Positions 54,188-63,105 of a stretch of DNA of 64,000 nucleotides are shown one piece after another. The DNA is from Rhodoferax sp. BAB1 (GTDB lineage Bacteria; Pseudomonadota; Gammaproteobacteria; Burkholderiales; Burkholderiaceae_C), in the NCBI RefSeq assembly GCF_013334205.1, contig NZ_CP054424.1:2562001-2626000 (forward strand). The letters are read 5' to 3'. Both the position numbers and the translations under genes were made by a program. Under the pieces are notes generated by a model, which saw only the letters and a list, made by a program, of their open reading frames with translations, had not been told where the DNA came from and searched no databases. The number at the start of each line of letters is the position of its first letter. Within the stretch, counting starts at the first letter, position 1.

Positions 54188-56284
54188 TCAAAGGTCGGTG
54201 ATCTTGGATTCGTTCGGATTGCTGTAGATGTCGATCACGCGGCAGTCGCCGCACATCTTCAGCCGCTCCAGCGCTTCGCCCTGGAACATGGAATGGCCGG
54301 CCAGCTTGCCCAGCATGGCCTCGATGCCCTTGAGCGTGCCGAAGGGCTTGCCACAGCGCACGCAGGCGTAGGGCTGCATCTCGTTGATCACCACGGCTTC
54401 CTTGCGCTGCGGCGTGAGGCGCAGCTGCGGGATCAGTGACAGTGCCTTTTCCGGGCAGGTCTTGACGCACAGGCCGCATTGCACGCAGTTCTTCTCGATG
54501 AACTTGAGCTGCGGTGCGTTGGGGTTGTCCTGCAGTGCGCTGGCCGGGCAGGCGTTCACGCAGCTCAGGCACATGGTGCAGCTGTCCTTGTTGATGGCCA
54601 GCGCGCCCAGCGGTGAGCCCAGGGCCGGCAAGGCGATCACCTCGGCTTTGGGTTCTGCCAACGTCGCGTGCGTCAGCAGATGATCGAGCGCCAGCTCCAG
54701 CGTGGCGCGTTTGTCGGCCTGCACGGCAAAACCGGCGGGCTTGGCCACGCCCTGCGCAGCCGGCAGCTGCAGGTCGGCATCCAGCGCGGCCAGGTCGCGC
54801 GCATCGCGCGCGTGCAGGATGCGGAAGTGTTCGCCCTGGTAGCCCAGGCCGGTGAGGATGGCCTGCGCCACGTCCATCTGGGCGCGCACGGCCTCCAGGT
54901 ACTGGGGCGCTTCCTCGCCCGTCATCAGCACCCAGACATTCGTCGCACCGTAGGCCACGGCCGAGAGCCAGACGTCCAGGCCCAGCGAGGCGGTGTGCCA
55001 GACCGGCACGGGGATCACGCGCGCCGGCACGCCCAGCATGTCCGGGTCCACACGTGCAGCGCGGCCCAGGTCGCCGATCAACCGGGTACCGGCCTGCTGG
55101 CTGTGCAGCAGCAGCGCGGGCTGCTTGCCGCCAGCACGCAGGTAGGTGGAGAGCAGGGTCTTGAGCTTCACGCCCTGCTCGCCCGCGCGCGGGTAGGCAA
55201 AGGACAGCGCGCCGCTGGGGCAGACCGTGGTGCAGGCACCGCAACCCACGCAGAGATTGGGGTTCACCTTGATCTGCTGCTTGCCCTTGTCTGAACTGAT
55301 GGCCGAGGCCGAGCAGACCTCGATGCAGGCATTGCAGCCCACCTTCTCGTTGCGGCTGTGCGCGCAGAGCTTCTGCTTGTAGACGAAGAACTTGGGCTTC
55401 TCGAATTCGCCGACCAGGCCGCGCAGCTCGATGAGGGTGCGCTGGTTCTGGCCGTCCCACATGAAATAACCCTGGGGCCTGGCGTGCTGGGCGAAGGCAG
55501 GCGTACTGCGCAGGTCCAGCACCAGATCGTAGGTCTCGCTGTCGGCCTGCGGCTCGCGCGTGAAGTCGATGGCCCCGGCCACGCCGCAGGCCTTGACACA
55601 GGCCCGGTGCGATTTGCACACGGCGCTATCAATTTGATAGTCGAAGCCGATGGCATTCTCCGGGCAGGCGTCGATGCAGGCATTGCAGCGCGTGCACAGG
55701 TCCAGGTCGATGGGGTTGTTGCGCTGCCACTTGAGCTCGAAGGCACCCAGCCAGCCGCTGAGCGCCTCGATCCTGCCGGCCAGCACGGGATAACGGCGCT
55801 CCTGCCAACCGCCGTCCGTCCCGGGGCCGGTGCTGAAGATGCTGACATCCAGGGTGTCGGCCAGCAGCTCGGCAGCGCGCTCCGCTGCGTCCAGCGCACC
55901 GATGATGAGCAGGCGCCCGGCGCTCTTGTACGTGACGGTGGGCACGGGTTCGGGATCGGGCAGGCGCGCGGCGGCCAGCAGTGCCGCCATTTTCGGCATG
56001 GCCTTCGCTGCGTCCTTGCTCCAGCCCCCGGTCTCGCGGATGTTGACGAAGCGGATCGGCACCGCCCTGGCGCCCTCGGTCTGCTCGGCGATCTCACCAA
56101 AGAGGCGGGCTTCCTGCGTGCAGGCCACCACCACGTCCTCGCCCTGGCCCAGCGCCTGCTGGAAGGCCCCAGCCTCGCGCCGGCACAGGGTGCTGTGCAG
56201 CGTCAGGTTTTCATTGAGGACCGCGCCCAGACCCTTGGGGTCCAACGGCATGGTCTTGTTGCAGTCGCAAATCAGGGTCGACAT
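54188..56284 (-). CDS. Polyferredoxin of the formate dehydrogenase maturation cluster
   Basis: A 698-residue cytoplasmic iron-sulfur protein. Cys clusters in order: CTRCNACIDACPE, CNACIEVCS with partners, CVGCGACTTVCPSGA, CTMCLSCVNACPA and CVQCGLCVKTCPE, so about five 4Fe-4S sites. Two late CxxC pairs (CVRCG, CGDC) resemble a zinc ribbon. The N-terminal 180 residues have an NAD/flavin-like region (LLIIGALDAAERAAELL). It is typical of clusters with DUF3305/3306 and TorD; a role in reductive maturation or electron supply is inferred. Confidence 0.9.
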   Translation of the reverse strand: MSTLICDCNKTMPLDPKGLGAVLNENLTLHSTLCRREAGAFQQALGQGEDVVVACTQEARLFGEIAEQTEGARAVPIRFVNIRETGGWSKDAAKAMPKMAALLAAARLPDPEPVPTVTYKSAGRLLIIGALDAAERAAELLADTLDVSIFSTGPGTDGGWQERRYPVLAGRIEALSGWLGAFELKWQRNNPIDLDLCTRCNACIDACPENAIGFDYQIDSAVCKSHRACVKACGVAGAIDFTREPQADSETYDLVLDLRSTPAFAQHARPQGYFMWDGQNQRTLIELRGLVGEFEKPKFFVYKQKLCAHSRNEKVGCNACIEVCSASAISSDKGKQQIKVNPNLCVGCGACTTVCPSGALSFAYPRAGEQGVKLKTLLSTYLRAGGKQPALLLHSQQAGTRLIGDLGRAARVDPDMLGVPARVIPVPVWHTASLGLDVWLSAVAYGATNVWVLMTGEEAPQYLEAVRAQMDVAQAILTGLGYQGEHFRILHARDARDLAALDADLQLPAAQGVAKPAGFAVQADKRATLELALDHLLTHATLAEPKAEVIALPALGSPLGALAINKDSCTMCLSCVNACPASALQDNPNAPQLKFIEKNCVQCGLCVKTCPEKALSLIPQLRLTPQRKEAVVINEMQPYACVRCGKPFGTLKGIEAMLGKLAGHSMFQGEALERLKMCGDCRVIDIYSNPNESKITDL

Positions 56285-56840
56285 GGTCTCGATCGTTCAG
56301 GTGGGCCGTGGCGGCGGGGGGCGGCAAACCGGGGTTCGCTGCCACCATGGGCGGATTATCAGTTTGCGCAGCGGGCGACGGGCTAGGGGTCAGCCCTGCC
56401 CCTGGTTTCTTGTCTTTCTCTTCCTCGTCATCGAAGAGGTTCAGGAATTTGGCGCTGGCCATCTGGCGCAGCATCGATTCCGGCAGCGGGTCGGGGATGG
56501 AGTAGTCGTCGATGTAGACGTCCATGCGGTCCATCACATTGAAGTGCGGATCGGTGAACAGCTGCTTCATGGCCGCGTTTTTTACCTCGGGGTCCACGTC
56601 GGCGGCGACGAAACGCTTGAAATCGGACTGGGGCGTCAGGGCCTGCGCGTCCTGCAGCGTGGGTGGTGGCGGTGGCGGCTCGACCACGGGCGCGGCCTGC
56701 GGTGCAGCGGCCACGGGCTCACTGCGCGCGGACACCGGCGGAGCCGGCGTCGCGACGGGCACGACCGGCTCTTCTATGGGCTTGCCCTCGCGCACCGCCT
56801 GCTTGCGCTGCGCCCAGCGGCCCAGGAAGCCGTCAGCCAT
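56211..56840 (-). CDS. DUF3306 family protein
   Basis: A 209-residue protein with a conserved N-terminus (FLGRWAQRKQAVREG), an Ala/Pro/Val-rich middle and a conserved block (FKRFVAADVDPEVKNAAMKQLF, later MDVYIDDYSIPDPLPESMLRQM; parts only). The function is unknown; it is seen beside formate dehydrogenase genes. Its 3' part overlaps the polyferredoxin gene by 74 bases, and its 5' end overlaps DUF3305 by 8, a compact operon. Confidence 0.85.
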   Translation of the reverse strand: MADGFLGRWAQRKQAVREGKPIEEPVVPVATPAPPVSARSEPVAAAPQAAPVVEPPPPPPTLQDAQALTPQSDFKRFVAADVDPEVKNAAMKQLFTDPHFNVMDRMDVYIDDYSIPDPLPESMLRQMASAKFLNLFDDEEEKDKKPGAGLTPSPSPAAQTDNPPMVAANPGLPPPAATAHLNDRDHVDPDLRLQQDHAVGPQGSGRGPQ

Positions 56841-57393
56841 GCTCGCCCCCGCCGAATTTCTTCTCCGTGCTCACCGAGGCCGGGTTGCCGAAGCGGTCGG
56901 TCAGCGGCTTGAAGCTGTCGGGCCGCTTGCGCTTCTTGGGTTCGATCTTGTAGTGCTCGTCGGCATAGGCCTGGAACCAGGCCACCACCTCGGGCGGCGC
57001 CGGCACCTGCTCCACCGTCTCCTGCGCGTCCAGCCAGCGGCCGGCATCGTGGTAACTCACCGACACGGCCGCCGGGCGGGGAATCGGCTCATCAGAAACG
57101 GTGGCCTCTTCCTCCATGCGCCACAGCACGAACCAGCAGGGCGCCGGCGTCGTGGCATTGAGGTAATAACCCTCGGCATCGTCGCGGAAGAGTTCCACCG
57201 TGAAGTTCGGGTGCAGCCAGTGCTCGCCGTTCTCGTCCTGGCGCAGCCGGCGTGGTTCGGTGCCGAAGGCGGGCTCGTGTGCCACCACGTCCGCCAGTTC
57301 CCAGCGCCAGGGCTGCCAGCGGCTCATGGGGCCGGTGATGCGCACCTTGCGCATGACGACCGCGACTTGGAGGGAGGGCTGCTGGGTACTCAT
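56833..57393 (-). CDS. DUF3305 family protein
   Basis: A 186-residue protein, first of the maturation operon. Conserved blocks include RKVRITGPMSRWQPWRWEL, ELFRDDAEGYYLN and PCWFVLWRMEE, rich in Trp. There is no signal peptide or Cys cluster. The function is unknown. ATG 57393 is chosen over TTG/ATG positions to 57450, because the latter would run through the palindrome at 57443-57459. Confidence 0.85.
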   Translation of the reverse strand: MSTQQPSLQVAVVMRKVRITGPMSRWQPWRWELADVVAHEPAFGTEPRRLRQDENGEHWLHPNFTVELFRDDAEGYYLNATTPAPCWFVLWRMEEEATVSDEPIPRPAAVSVSYHDAGRWLDAQETVEQVPAPPEVVAWFQAYADEHYKIEPKKRKRPDSFKPLTDRFGNPASVSTEKKFGGGEHG

Positions 57394-57442
57394 ATCAGGT
57401 GAGACTGTAGCGGATAGGAAAGTCCCTGCATACGTGATTGAC

Positions 57443-57459
57443 TGCGACAAATTGTCGCA
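57443..57459. promoter_or_regulatory. Palindrome TGCGACAA-A-TTGTCGCA
   Basis: A perfect 17-base palindrome 50 bases upstream of the DUF3305 start and 146 upstream of the barrel gene. It is the same 8-bp half-site and 1-base spacer as the site at 49887-49905. It probably binds a dimeric regulator; the NtrC-like protein at 50038 is the first candidate. The hairpin ATCCCCC-AAAT-GGGGGAT follows at 57486-57503. Confidence 0.6.
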
Positions 57460-57604
57460 AGCGCCGGTCCGACATATGTTGTGCCATCCCCCAAATGGGG
57501 GATACGGTCACACGCTCTCCCCCGGTAAGCTCGCCCGGCCCTGTCGATTCAGTCTTCCACAAGAAGACCTCGACACCGAGGCAAACCTTCATTTCGTCAG
57601 ATCC

Positions 57605-58168
57605 ATGAAAACCATGAAATTCAAATTTCTCGCACTCGCCGCCCTGACCTGCCTGTCCACCACGGTCATGGCCCAAAACATCAAGGGCTACATCGGTTTC
57701 GGGGGAGGCAGTGCTTTCTCCAGTATCAAAAATACCTCCACTGGAAACACCTCAGACTATTCAACATCTTCTTCAGTGTTCTTTGGCGGCGCCAGAATCA
57801 ACGAAAATTTTGCCGTTGAAGCGGAGTATCTGAGCACGGGAGATTTCAAAGACACCGGCGTGCATCTCAAGGCCAGCGGCTACGGTCTCTCCGGTGTATT
57901 CAGCAAACCCGTGGGCAACTGGACCTTCTCCGGCAAGGTCGGACTGACTTCGATAAGCACCAAGCTCTCTGCAACACCCGGCTATGTTCTGACGGTCCCC
58001 GCGGATCAAACCAAGGCAGGCATCTCGTTCGGCGGAATGATCGATTATTCTTTCACCCAGCACGCCGCACTTCGCGTAGCGCTGAGCAGCTACGATTACG
58101 AGGCAGGTGCCGGAGCACTCAGCGGTCGTATGGGTACGCTGAACGTGGCTGGCGTCTTCAGTTTCTGA
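57605..58168 (+). CDS. Small outer-membrane beta-barrel protein
   Basis: A 187-residue protein with a signal peptide (cleavage near VMAQN). The mature part alternates polar and aromatic residues (GYIGFGGGSAFSS, FAVEAEYLSTGDF, ALRVALSSYDYEAG) and ends in Phe (GVFSF), the usual outer-membrane barrel signature. It resembles an OmpA-type eight-stranded barrel without the periplasmic domain. Base composition is lower in GC than neighbouring genes. It is divergent from the maturation operon and may respond to the same palindrome. Confidence 0.8.
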   Translation: MKTMKFKFLALAALTCLSTTVMAQNIKGYIGFGGGSAFSSIKNTSTGNTSDYSTSSSVFFGGARINENFAVEAEYLSTGDFKDTGVHLKASGYGLSGVFSKPVGNWTFSGKVGLTSISTKLSATPGYVLTVPADQTKAGISFGGMIDYSFTQHAALRVALSSYDYEAGAGALSGRMGTLNVAGVFSF

Positions 58169-58202
58169 TTGACGCCTCAGAGCACAAGCCAGATCGAGCT
58201 TA

Positions 58203-58240
58203 AAAAGGCCTTGCACCTGGGTGCAAGGCCTTTTTTCTTT
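58203..58240. terminator. Bidirectional terminator between barrel gene and fdsA
   Basis: A strong stem AAAAGGCCTTGCAC with its complement GTGCAAGGCCTTTT, then TTC. A/T runs on both sides allow it to end both the barrel transcript and fdsA on the other strand. Confidence 0.8.
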
Positions 58241-58256
58241 CCGGGAACAGGCGACT

Positions 58257-61145
58257 TCAGCCCAGCATGGCCTCCGCCGCACCGAAACCCTGCGTCTTGG
58301 CCGGCGTACCGCCGCGGCGGATGGCCACCGCGCAGTACTTGAACTCCGGGATCTTGCCGAAAGGGTCGAGTGCGGCGTTGGTGATCAGGTTGGCCGCCGC
58401 CTCGTAATAGGCGAAGGGGATGAAGACGGCGCCGCGGGGCGTGCCGTCGTCACGGCGCAGGTGGATGGCCACCTGGCCGCGGCGCGAGGCCACGGTCACC
58501 ACGTCGCCGGGCGCCAGGCCCAGCTCGGCCATGTCGTCACCGCACATGGAAGCGGTGGCGATGGGCTCGATGGCGTCGAGCACGCCCGAACGGCGCGTCA
58601 TGCTGCCGGTGTGCCAGTGTTCGAGCTGGCGGCCGGTGATGAGCACGAAGGGGAACTCGGCATCGGGGCGTTCGTTGGCCGGAATGATGTCGGCCGGCAC
58701 GAGCTTGACCTTGCCGTCGGCCGTGGGGAAATCCTCGATGAAGACGGTGGGCTGGCCCGGGTCTTCGGCGCTCAGGCAGGGATAGGTCACGCTGGATTCC
58801 TTCTCCAGGCGCTCCCAGGTGATACCCGAGATGACAGCGTGCATGGCCTGACGCATTTCCTCGTAGACGGCGGCCACACCGGCGTGTTCACCAGGGTAGT
58901 TCCAGTCCTGGCCCATGCGCTTGGCAATCTGCTGGATGATCCAGAGATCCGGCTTGGCCTCGCCAGGCGGCGTGACGGCCTGCTTGCCCATCTGCACCAT
59001 GCGGTCGGTGTTGCTGACGGTGCCGGTCTTCTCAGGCCAGGCGGTGGCGGGCAGGATCACGTCGGCCAGCCAGGCGGTCTCGGTCATGAAGATGTCCTGT
59101 ACCACCAGGTGCTTGAGCTCGGCCAGCGCGTGGCGGGCGTGGTTCAGGTCGGGGTCGCTCATGGCGGGATTCTCACCCTCGACGTACATGCCGTGGATCT
59201 TGTGCGGATCGCTGTCGTCGACCAGGGCCTTGTGCATGATCTCCACCACGGTGTAACCCGGGCGGTCGTCGAGCTTGGTGTTCCAGAACTTCTCGAACCA
59301 CTGGTGCACGTCCTTGTTGTCCACGCGCTGGTAGTTCGGGAACATCATGGGGATCAGGCCGGCGTCGCTGGCGCCCTGCACATTGTTCTGGCCGCGCAGC
59401 GGGTGCAGGCCGGAACCGGGCTTGCCGATCTGGCCGGTCACCGCGCACAGGGCGATCAGGCAACGGGCGTTGTCGGTGCCGTGCACGTGCTGGCTCACGC
59501 CCATGCCCCACAGGATCATGGAGGCCTTGGAGGTGGCGAACTCGCGTGCCACCTCGCGCAGCTTCTGCGCGGGAATGCCGCAGATGGGCTCCATGGCCTC
59601 GGGGCTGTAGCCCTTGACGTTGGCCTTGAGGGCCTCGAAGTTGCTGGCGCGCTTCTTCACGAAGTCCTTGTCCACCAGGCCCTCTTCGATCACCGTGTAG
59701 ATCATGGCGTTGAGCATGGCCACGTCGGTGTCGGGCTTGAACTGCATCGTGCGCCAGGCGTGTTTGCCGATGTCGGTGATGCGCGGGTCGGCCAGCACGA
59801 TCTTGGCGCCGGCCTTGGCGGCGTTTTTCATCCAGGTGGCCGCCACCGGGTGGTTGGCCGTGGGGTTGGAGCCGATCACGAAGATGAGACCGGAATGCTC
59901 CACGTCATTGACCTGGTTGGACACGGCACCCGATCCCACGCCTTCGAGCAGGGCGGCCACGCTGGAGGCGTGGCACAGGCGCGTGCAGTGGTCGACGTTG
60001 TTGCTGCCGAAGCCGGTGCGCACCAGTTTCTGGAAGAGGTAGGCCTCTTCGTTGCTGCCCTTGGCCGAGCCGAAACCGGCCAGGGCCTTGAGGCCGTACT
60101 TGTCGCGCAGGTTCCTGAGGCCGCCGCCGGCCAGGTCCAGTGCCTCGTCCCACGTGGCTTCGCGGAACATGGTGCCGATGATGGACGGGTCCTCGCTCAT
60201 CTGGCGGTTCAGCTCGTCGATGGCCTCCGGGTCCTTGGGCACGCCGGCCTTGCGGATCAGCGGCTTGGTCAGGCGCTGCGGGTTGTGCGCGTAGTCGAAA
60301 CCGAAACGGCCCTTGACGCACAGGCGGTTGTGGTTGGCCGGGCCGTCGCGTCCGTCCACGCTGATGATCTTGTTGTCCTTGACGTTGTAGGTGATCAGGC
60401 AACCGACACCGCAGAAGGGGCAGACCGAGTCGACCTTCTTGTCGACCTGCTGCGATCCGATGCGTGTCTTGGGCATGAGGGCGCCCGTGGGGCAGGCCTG
60501 CACGCACTCGCCGCAGGCCACGCAGGTGCTGTCGCCCATGGGGTCGTTCAGGTCGAACACGATCTCGCTGTGGCTGCCGCGCATGGCGTAGCCGATCACG
60601 TCGTTCACCTGCTCTTCACGGCAGGCGCGCACGCAGCGGTTGCACTGGATGCAGGCGTCCAGGTTCACGGCCATGGCCGGGTGCGAGATGTCGGCCTTGG
60701 GCTGCTCGCGGCGCAGGGCCTTGAGTGCGGGGCGTACCGTCACGCCCACCTGGTCGGCCCACTGCGACAGTTCGCCGTGCTGCAGTTTCTCGTCCTGCTC
60801 GTCCCACTTGTAGCCGGTGTCGGGCATGTCGGAGAGCAGCATCTCCAGCACCATCTTCTGGCTCTTGACGGCGCGCTCGCTCTTGCTCTGCACCTCCATG
60901 CCGGCAGTGGCGCTGCGGCAGCAGCTGGGGGCCAGGGTGCGCTCGCCCTTGACCTCGACCACGCAGGCGCGGCAGTTGCCGTCGGCGCGCATGCCTTCCT
61001 TGTAGCAAAGGTGCGGGATCTCCATGCCCATGCGCTTGGCCACGGTCAGGATGGTTTCACCGGCGTAGGCCTGGGCCTTTTTGCCGTCGAGCGTGAACTC
61101 GACGACCTGCGGGGTGACTTCGTTGAGCTTGGCAGGTGCATTCAT
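58257..61145 (-). CDS. fdsA: FdsA, catalytic subunit of soluble NAD-type formate dehydrogenase
   Basis: A 962-residue molybdenum subunit. The N-terminal 2Fe-2S domain has CYKEGMRADGNCRACVVEV and a later CC; two further 4Fe-4S sets are CIQCNRCVRAC and CVACGECVQACPTGA; the core cluster is CPFCGVGC. The active-site ligand is Cys in DHCTRLCHASSV. No TAT signal is present, so it is cytosolic. ATG 61145 has AGGAG 8 bases upstream and overlaps the fdsGB stop. No fdsD or fdsC follows. Confidence 0.94.
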   Translation of the reverse strand: MNAPAKLNEVTPQVVEFTLDGKKAQAYAGETILTVAKRMGMEIPHLCYKEGMRADGNCRACVVEVKGERTLAPSCCRSATAGMEVQSKSERAVKSQKMVLEMLLSDMPDTGYKWDEQDEKLQHGELSQWADQVGVTVRPALKALRREQPKADISHPAMAVNLDACIQCNRCVRACREEQVNDVIGYAMRGSHSEIVFDLNDPMGDSTCVACGECVQACPTGALMPKTRIGSQQVDKKVDSVCPFCGVGCLITYNVKDNKIISVDGRDGPANHNRLCVKGRFGFDYAHNPQRLTKPLIRKAGVPKDPEAIDELNRQMSEDPSIIGTMFREATWDEALDLAGGGLRNLRDKYGLKALAGFGSAKGSNEEAYLFQKLVRTGFGSNNVDHCTRLCHASSVAALLEGVGSGAVSNQVNDVEHSGLIFVIGSNPTANHPVAATWMKNAAKAGAKIVLADPRITDIGKHAWRTMQFKPDTDVAMLNAMIYTVIEEGLVDKDFVKKRASNFEALKANVKGYSPEAMEPICGIPAQKLREVAREFATSKASMILWGMGVSQHVHGTDNARCLIALCAVTGQIGKPGSGLHPLRGQNNVQGASDAGLIPMMFPNYQRVDNKDVHQWFEKFWNTKLDDRPGYTVVEIMHKALVDDSDPHKIHGMYVEGENPAMSDPDLNHARHALAELKHLVVQDIFMTETAWLADVILPATAWPEKTGTVSNTDRMVQMGKQAVTPPGEAKPDLWIIQQIAKRMGQDWNYPGEHAGVAAVYEEMRQAMHAVISGITWERLEKESSVTYPCLSAEDPGQPTVFIEDFPTADGKVKLVPADIIPANERPDAEFPFVLITGRQLEHWHTGSMTRRSGVLDAIEPIATASMCGDDMAELGLAPGDVVTVASRRGQVAIHLRRDDGTPRGAVFIPFAYYEAAANLITNAALDPFGKIPEFKYCAVAIRRGGTPAKTQGFGAAEAMLG

Positions 61146-62953
61146 GATGCGAGCTCCTGGGGAAAGTATTTCTGGACACAGCGGATGGGGTTGGGCGCGG
61201 CCTGGCCCAGGCCGCAGATGGAGGCGTCGGCCATGACCTGGCACAGGTCTTCCAGCGTCTCGTTGTCCCACTTGGTGGCTTCCATGAGCTTGACGGCCTT
61301 GGCCGTGCCCACGCGGCAGGGTGTGCACTGGCCGCAGCTCTCGTCGGCGAAGAAGCGCATCATGTTCACGGCGGCTTCGCGCGCCGTGTCCTGCTGGCTC
61401 AGCACGATGACGGCGGCCGAACCGATGAAACAGCCGTAGGGCTGCAGGGTGTCGAAGTCCAGCGGGATATCGCCCATGCTGGCCGGCAGGATGCCGCCCG
61501 AGGCGCCACCCGGCAGGTAGGCATACAGCTCATGGCCGTCGAGCATGCCGCCGCAATACTGGTCGACCAGCTCGCGGATGGTGATGCCGGCCGGCGCCAG
61601 CTTGACACCCGGGTGCCTGACCCGGCCGCTGACGCTGAAACTGCGCAGGCCCTTGCGGCCGTTGGCACCGAAACCGGAGAACCAGCTCGGGCCCTTCTGC
61701 ACGATGTCGCGCACCCAGTAGAGTGTCTCGAAGTTGTGCTCCAGCGTAGGGCGGCCGAACAAGCCGACCTGGGCGATGTAGGGTGGGCGCATGCGGGGTT
61801 CGCCACGCTTGCCCTCGATGCTCTCGATCATGGCCGACTCTTCGCCGCAGATGTAGGCGCCGGCACCGCGGCGCAGCTCGATCAGCGGCAGCGGGCAGGG
61901 CGGGTTGGCCTGCAGCGCGGCCAGCTCGGCCTCCAGCAGGGCGCGCGCGCCATGGTACTCGTCGCGCAGGTAGATGTAGCAGGCGCCTACGCCCACGGCA
62001 TAGGCGGCGACCAGCAGGCCTTCGAGGAAACGGTGCGGATCGCGCTCCAGGTAGGTGCGGTCCTTGAAGGTACCGGGCTCGCCTTCGTCGATGTTCACGG
62101 CCATCAGCTTGGGAGCGGGCTGGTCGCGCACGATGCGCCATTTGCGCCCGGCCGGGAAACCGGCGCCGCCCAGACCGCGCAGGCCCGAGTCTTCCATGGC
62201 CTTGATGACGGCTTCCACGTCCTGCTTGCCACTGAGCAGGTTGGCCGCCAGCTGGTAGCCGCCCTTGGCCTTGTAGGCATCAAAACCCACGAAGTCGGGC
62301 GAGACCTGCTGCTGGCTGGGCGCGGGGGAGATGGATTTGAGGGCCAGGGCCGCCGGCTCGAAGGTCGCCTTGCCGCTGGACTTGGGGTGCGTGCTGGCAC
62401 CGGCCTTCACGGCCTTGGCCACGCTCTCGGGCGTGGCGCGCAGCACCGGGTTCTGGTGCACCACGGCCACCGGGGCCTGCTCGCAGCGACCCACGCAGGG
62501 GGCGTGGAGCACACGCACGTCGCCACCCAGGGTGGTCTGCAGCTTGCTCATCAGGCTCTGTGCACCATGCATCTCGCAGCTCAGGCCATCGCAGACGCGC
62601 ACGGTCAGGCCGGGGGCCTTCTCGTCGCCCTTGACCACTTCGAAGTGGTGATAGAAGGTGGCCACCTCGTAGACCTCGGCCATGGGGATGTTCATCTCCC
62701 TGGCCAGCGCCACCAGGTGGCGGTCGTACAGGCAGCGGTAGGCGTCGTTGAGCTTGTGCAGGTGCTCGATCAGCAGGTCACGGCGATGGCCGTTGGCCGG
62801 TTTGGCACCGATCAGGGTGATGACTTCGGCCAGCGACTTGTCGTCGGCCTGGCGGCCCTTGAGCTTGCTCTTGCGGCGGATGCGTTCACGCAGGTCGTCG
62901 ACGGTGGCGACGGCCACGGCCTGGACTTCGCCTTTGCGGCCTGGATGGTTCAT
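61142..62953 (-). CDS. fdsB: Fused FdsG-FdsB (NuoE-NuoF-like) NAD subunit
   Basis: A 603-residue fusion. Residues about 1-165 are NuoE/FdsG-like with a 2Fe-2S set (CDGLSCEMHG, then CVGRCEQAP). After a linker near 170-200, the rest is NuoF/FdsB-like: FMN/NAD site GLRGLGGAGFPAGRKW, GAGAYICGEESAMIESIEG and the 4Fe-4S motif SCGQCTPCR. The protein reduces NAD+ with electrons from FdsA. In well-studied systems FdsG and FdsB are separate, so this single chain is notable. ATG 62953. Confidence 0.92.
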   Translation of the reverse strand: MNHPGRKGEVQAVAVATVDDLRERIRRKSKLKGRQADDKSLAEVITLIGAKPANGHRRDLLIEHLHKLNDAYRCLYDRHLVALAREMNIPMAEVYEVATFYHHFEVVKGDEKAPGLTVRVCDGLSCEMHGAQSLMSKLQTTLGGDVRVLHAPCVGRCEQAPVAVVHQNPVLRATPESVAKAVKAGASTHPKSSGKATFEPAALALKSISPAPSQQQVSPDFVGFDAYKAKGGYQLAANLLSGKQDVEAVIKAMEDSGLRGLGGAGFPAGRKWRIVRDQPAPKLMAVNIDEGEPGTFKDRTYLERDPHRFLEGLLVAAYAVGVGACYIYLRDEYHGARALLEAELAALQANPPCPLPLIELRRGAGAYICGEESAMIESIEGKRGEPRMRPPYIAQVGLFGRPTLEHNFETLYWVRDIVQKGPSWFSGFGANGRKGLRSFSVSGRVRHPGVKLAPAGITIRELVDQYCGGMLDGHELYAYLPGGASGGILPASMGDIPLDFDTLQPYGCFIGSAAVIVLSQQDTAREAAVNMMRFFADESCGQCTPCRVGTAKAVKLMEATKWDNETLEDLCQVMADASICGLGQAAPNPIRCVQKYFPQELAS

Positions 62954-63036
62954 GGGTATGTCCCTCGGTTCATAACTATGCGCGCAGTGTCCGCCCGGCC
63001 CCATCCCGGGTCAAATTGCATGGAAACATGTCGTCA

Positions 63037-63053
63037 TTCAAAAAATAAATGAA
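63037..63053. promoter_or_regulatory. Possible LysR operator before fdsGB
   Basis: The AT-rich inverted repeat TTCA-N9-TGAA sits in the 152-base gap between the LysR gene and fdsGB, about 85 bases upstream of the start. It is weak evidence alone but is in the right place for activation by the adjacent LysR protein. Confidence 0.3.
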
Positions 63054-63083
63054 GCTCTGCTGCAAAAAGCAGCCGCAGTAATC

Positions 63084-63104
63084 AAAAACCGCCGCCTAGG
63101 CGGC
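63084..63104 (-). terminator. Terminator of the LysR gene
   Basis: On the minus strand the palindromic stem GCCGCCTAGGCGGC is followed by GGTTTTTG, directly after the LysR stop. It would separate the regulator transcript from fdsGB. Confidence 0.6.
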
Positions 63105-63105
63105 T

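Noticed and set aside
58221..61439. 1072-codon open frame opposite fdsA
   Set aside because: Antisense to a gene with intact catalytic motifs. Its translation is a monotonous mix of His, Gly, Val and Ala, as expected from a GC-rich complementary strand.
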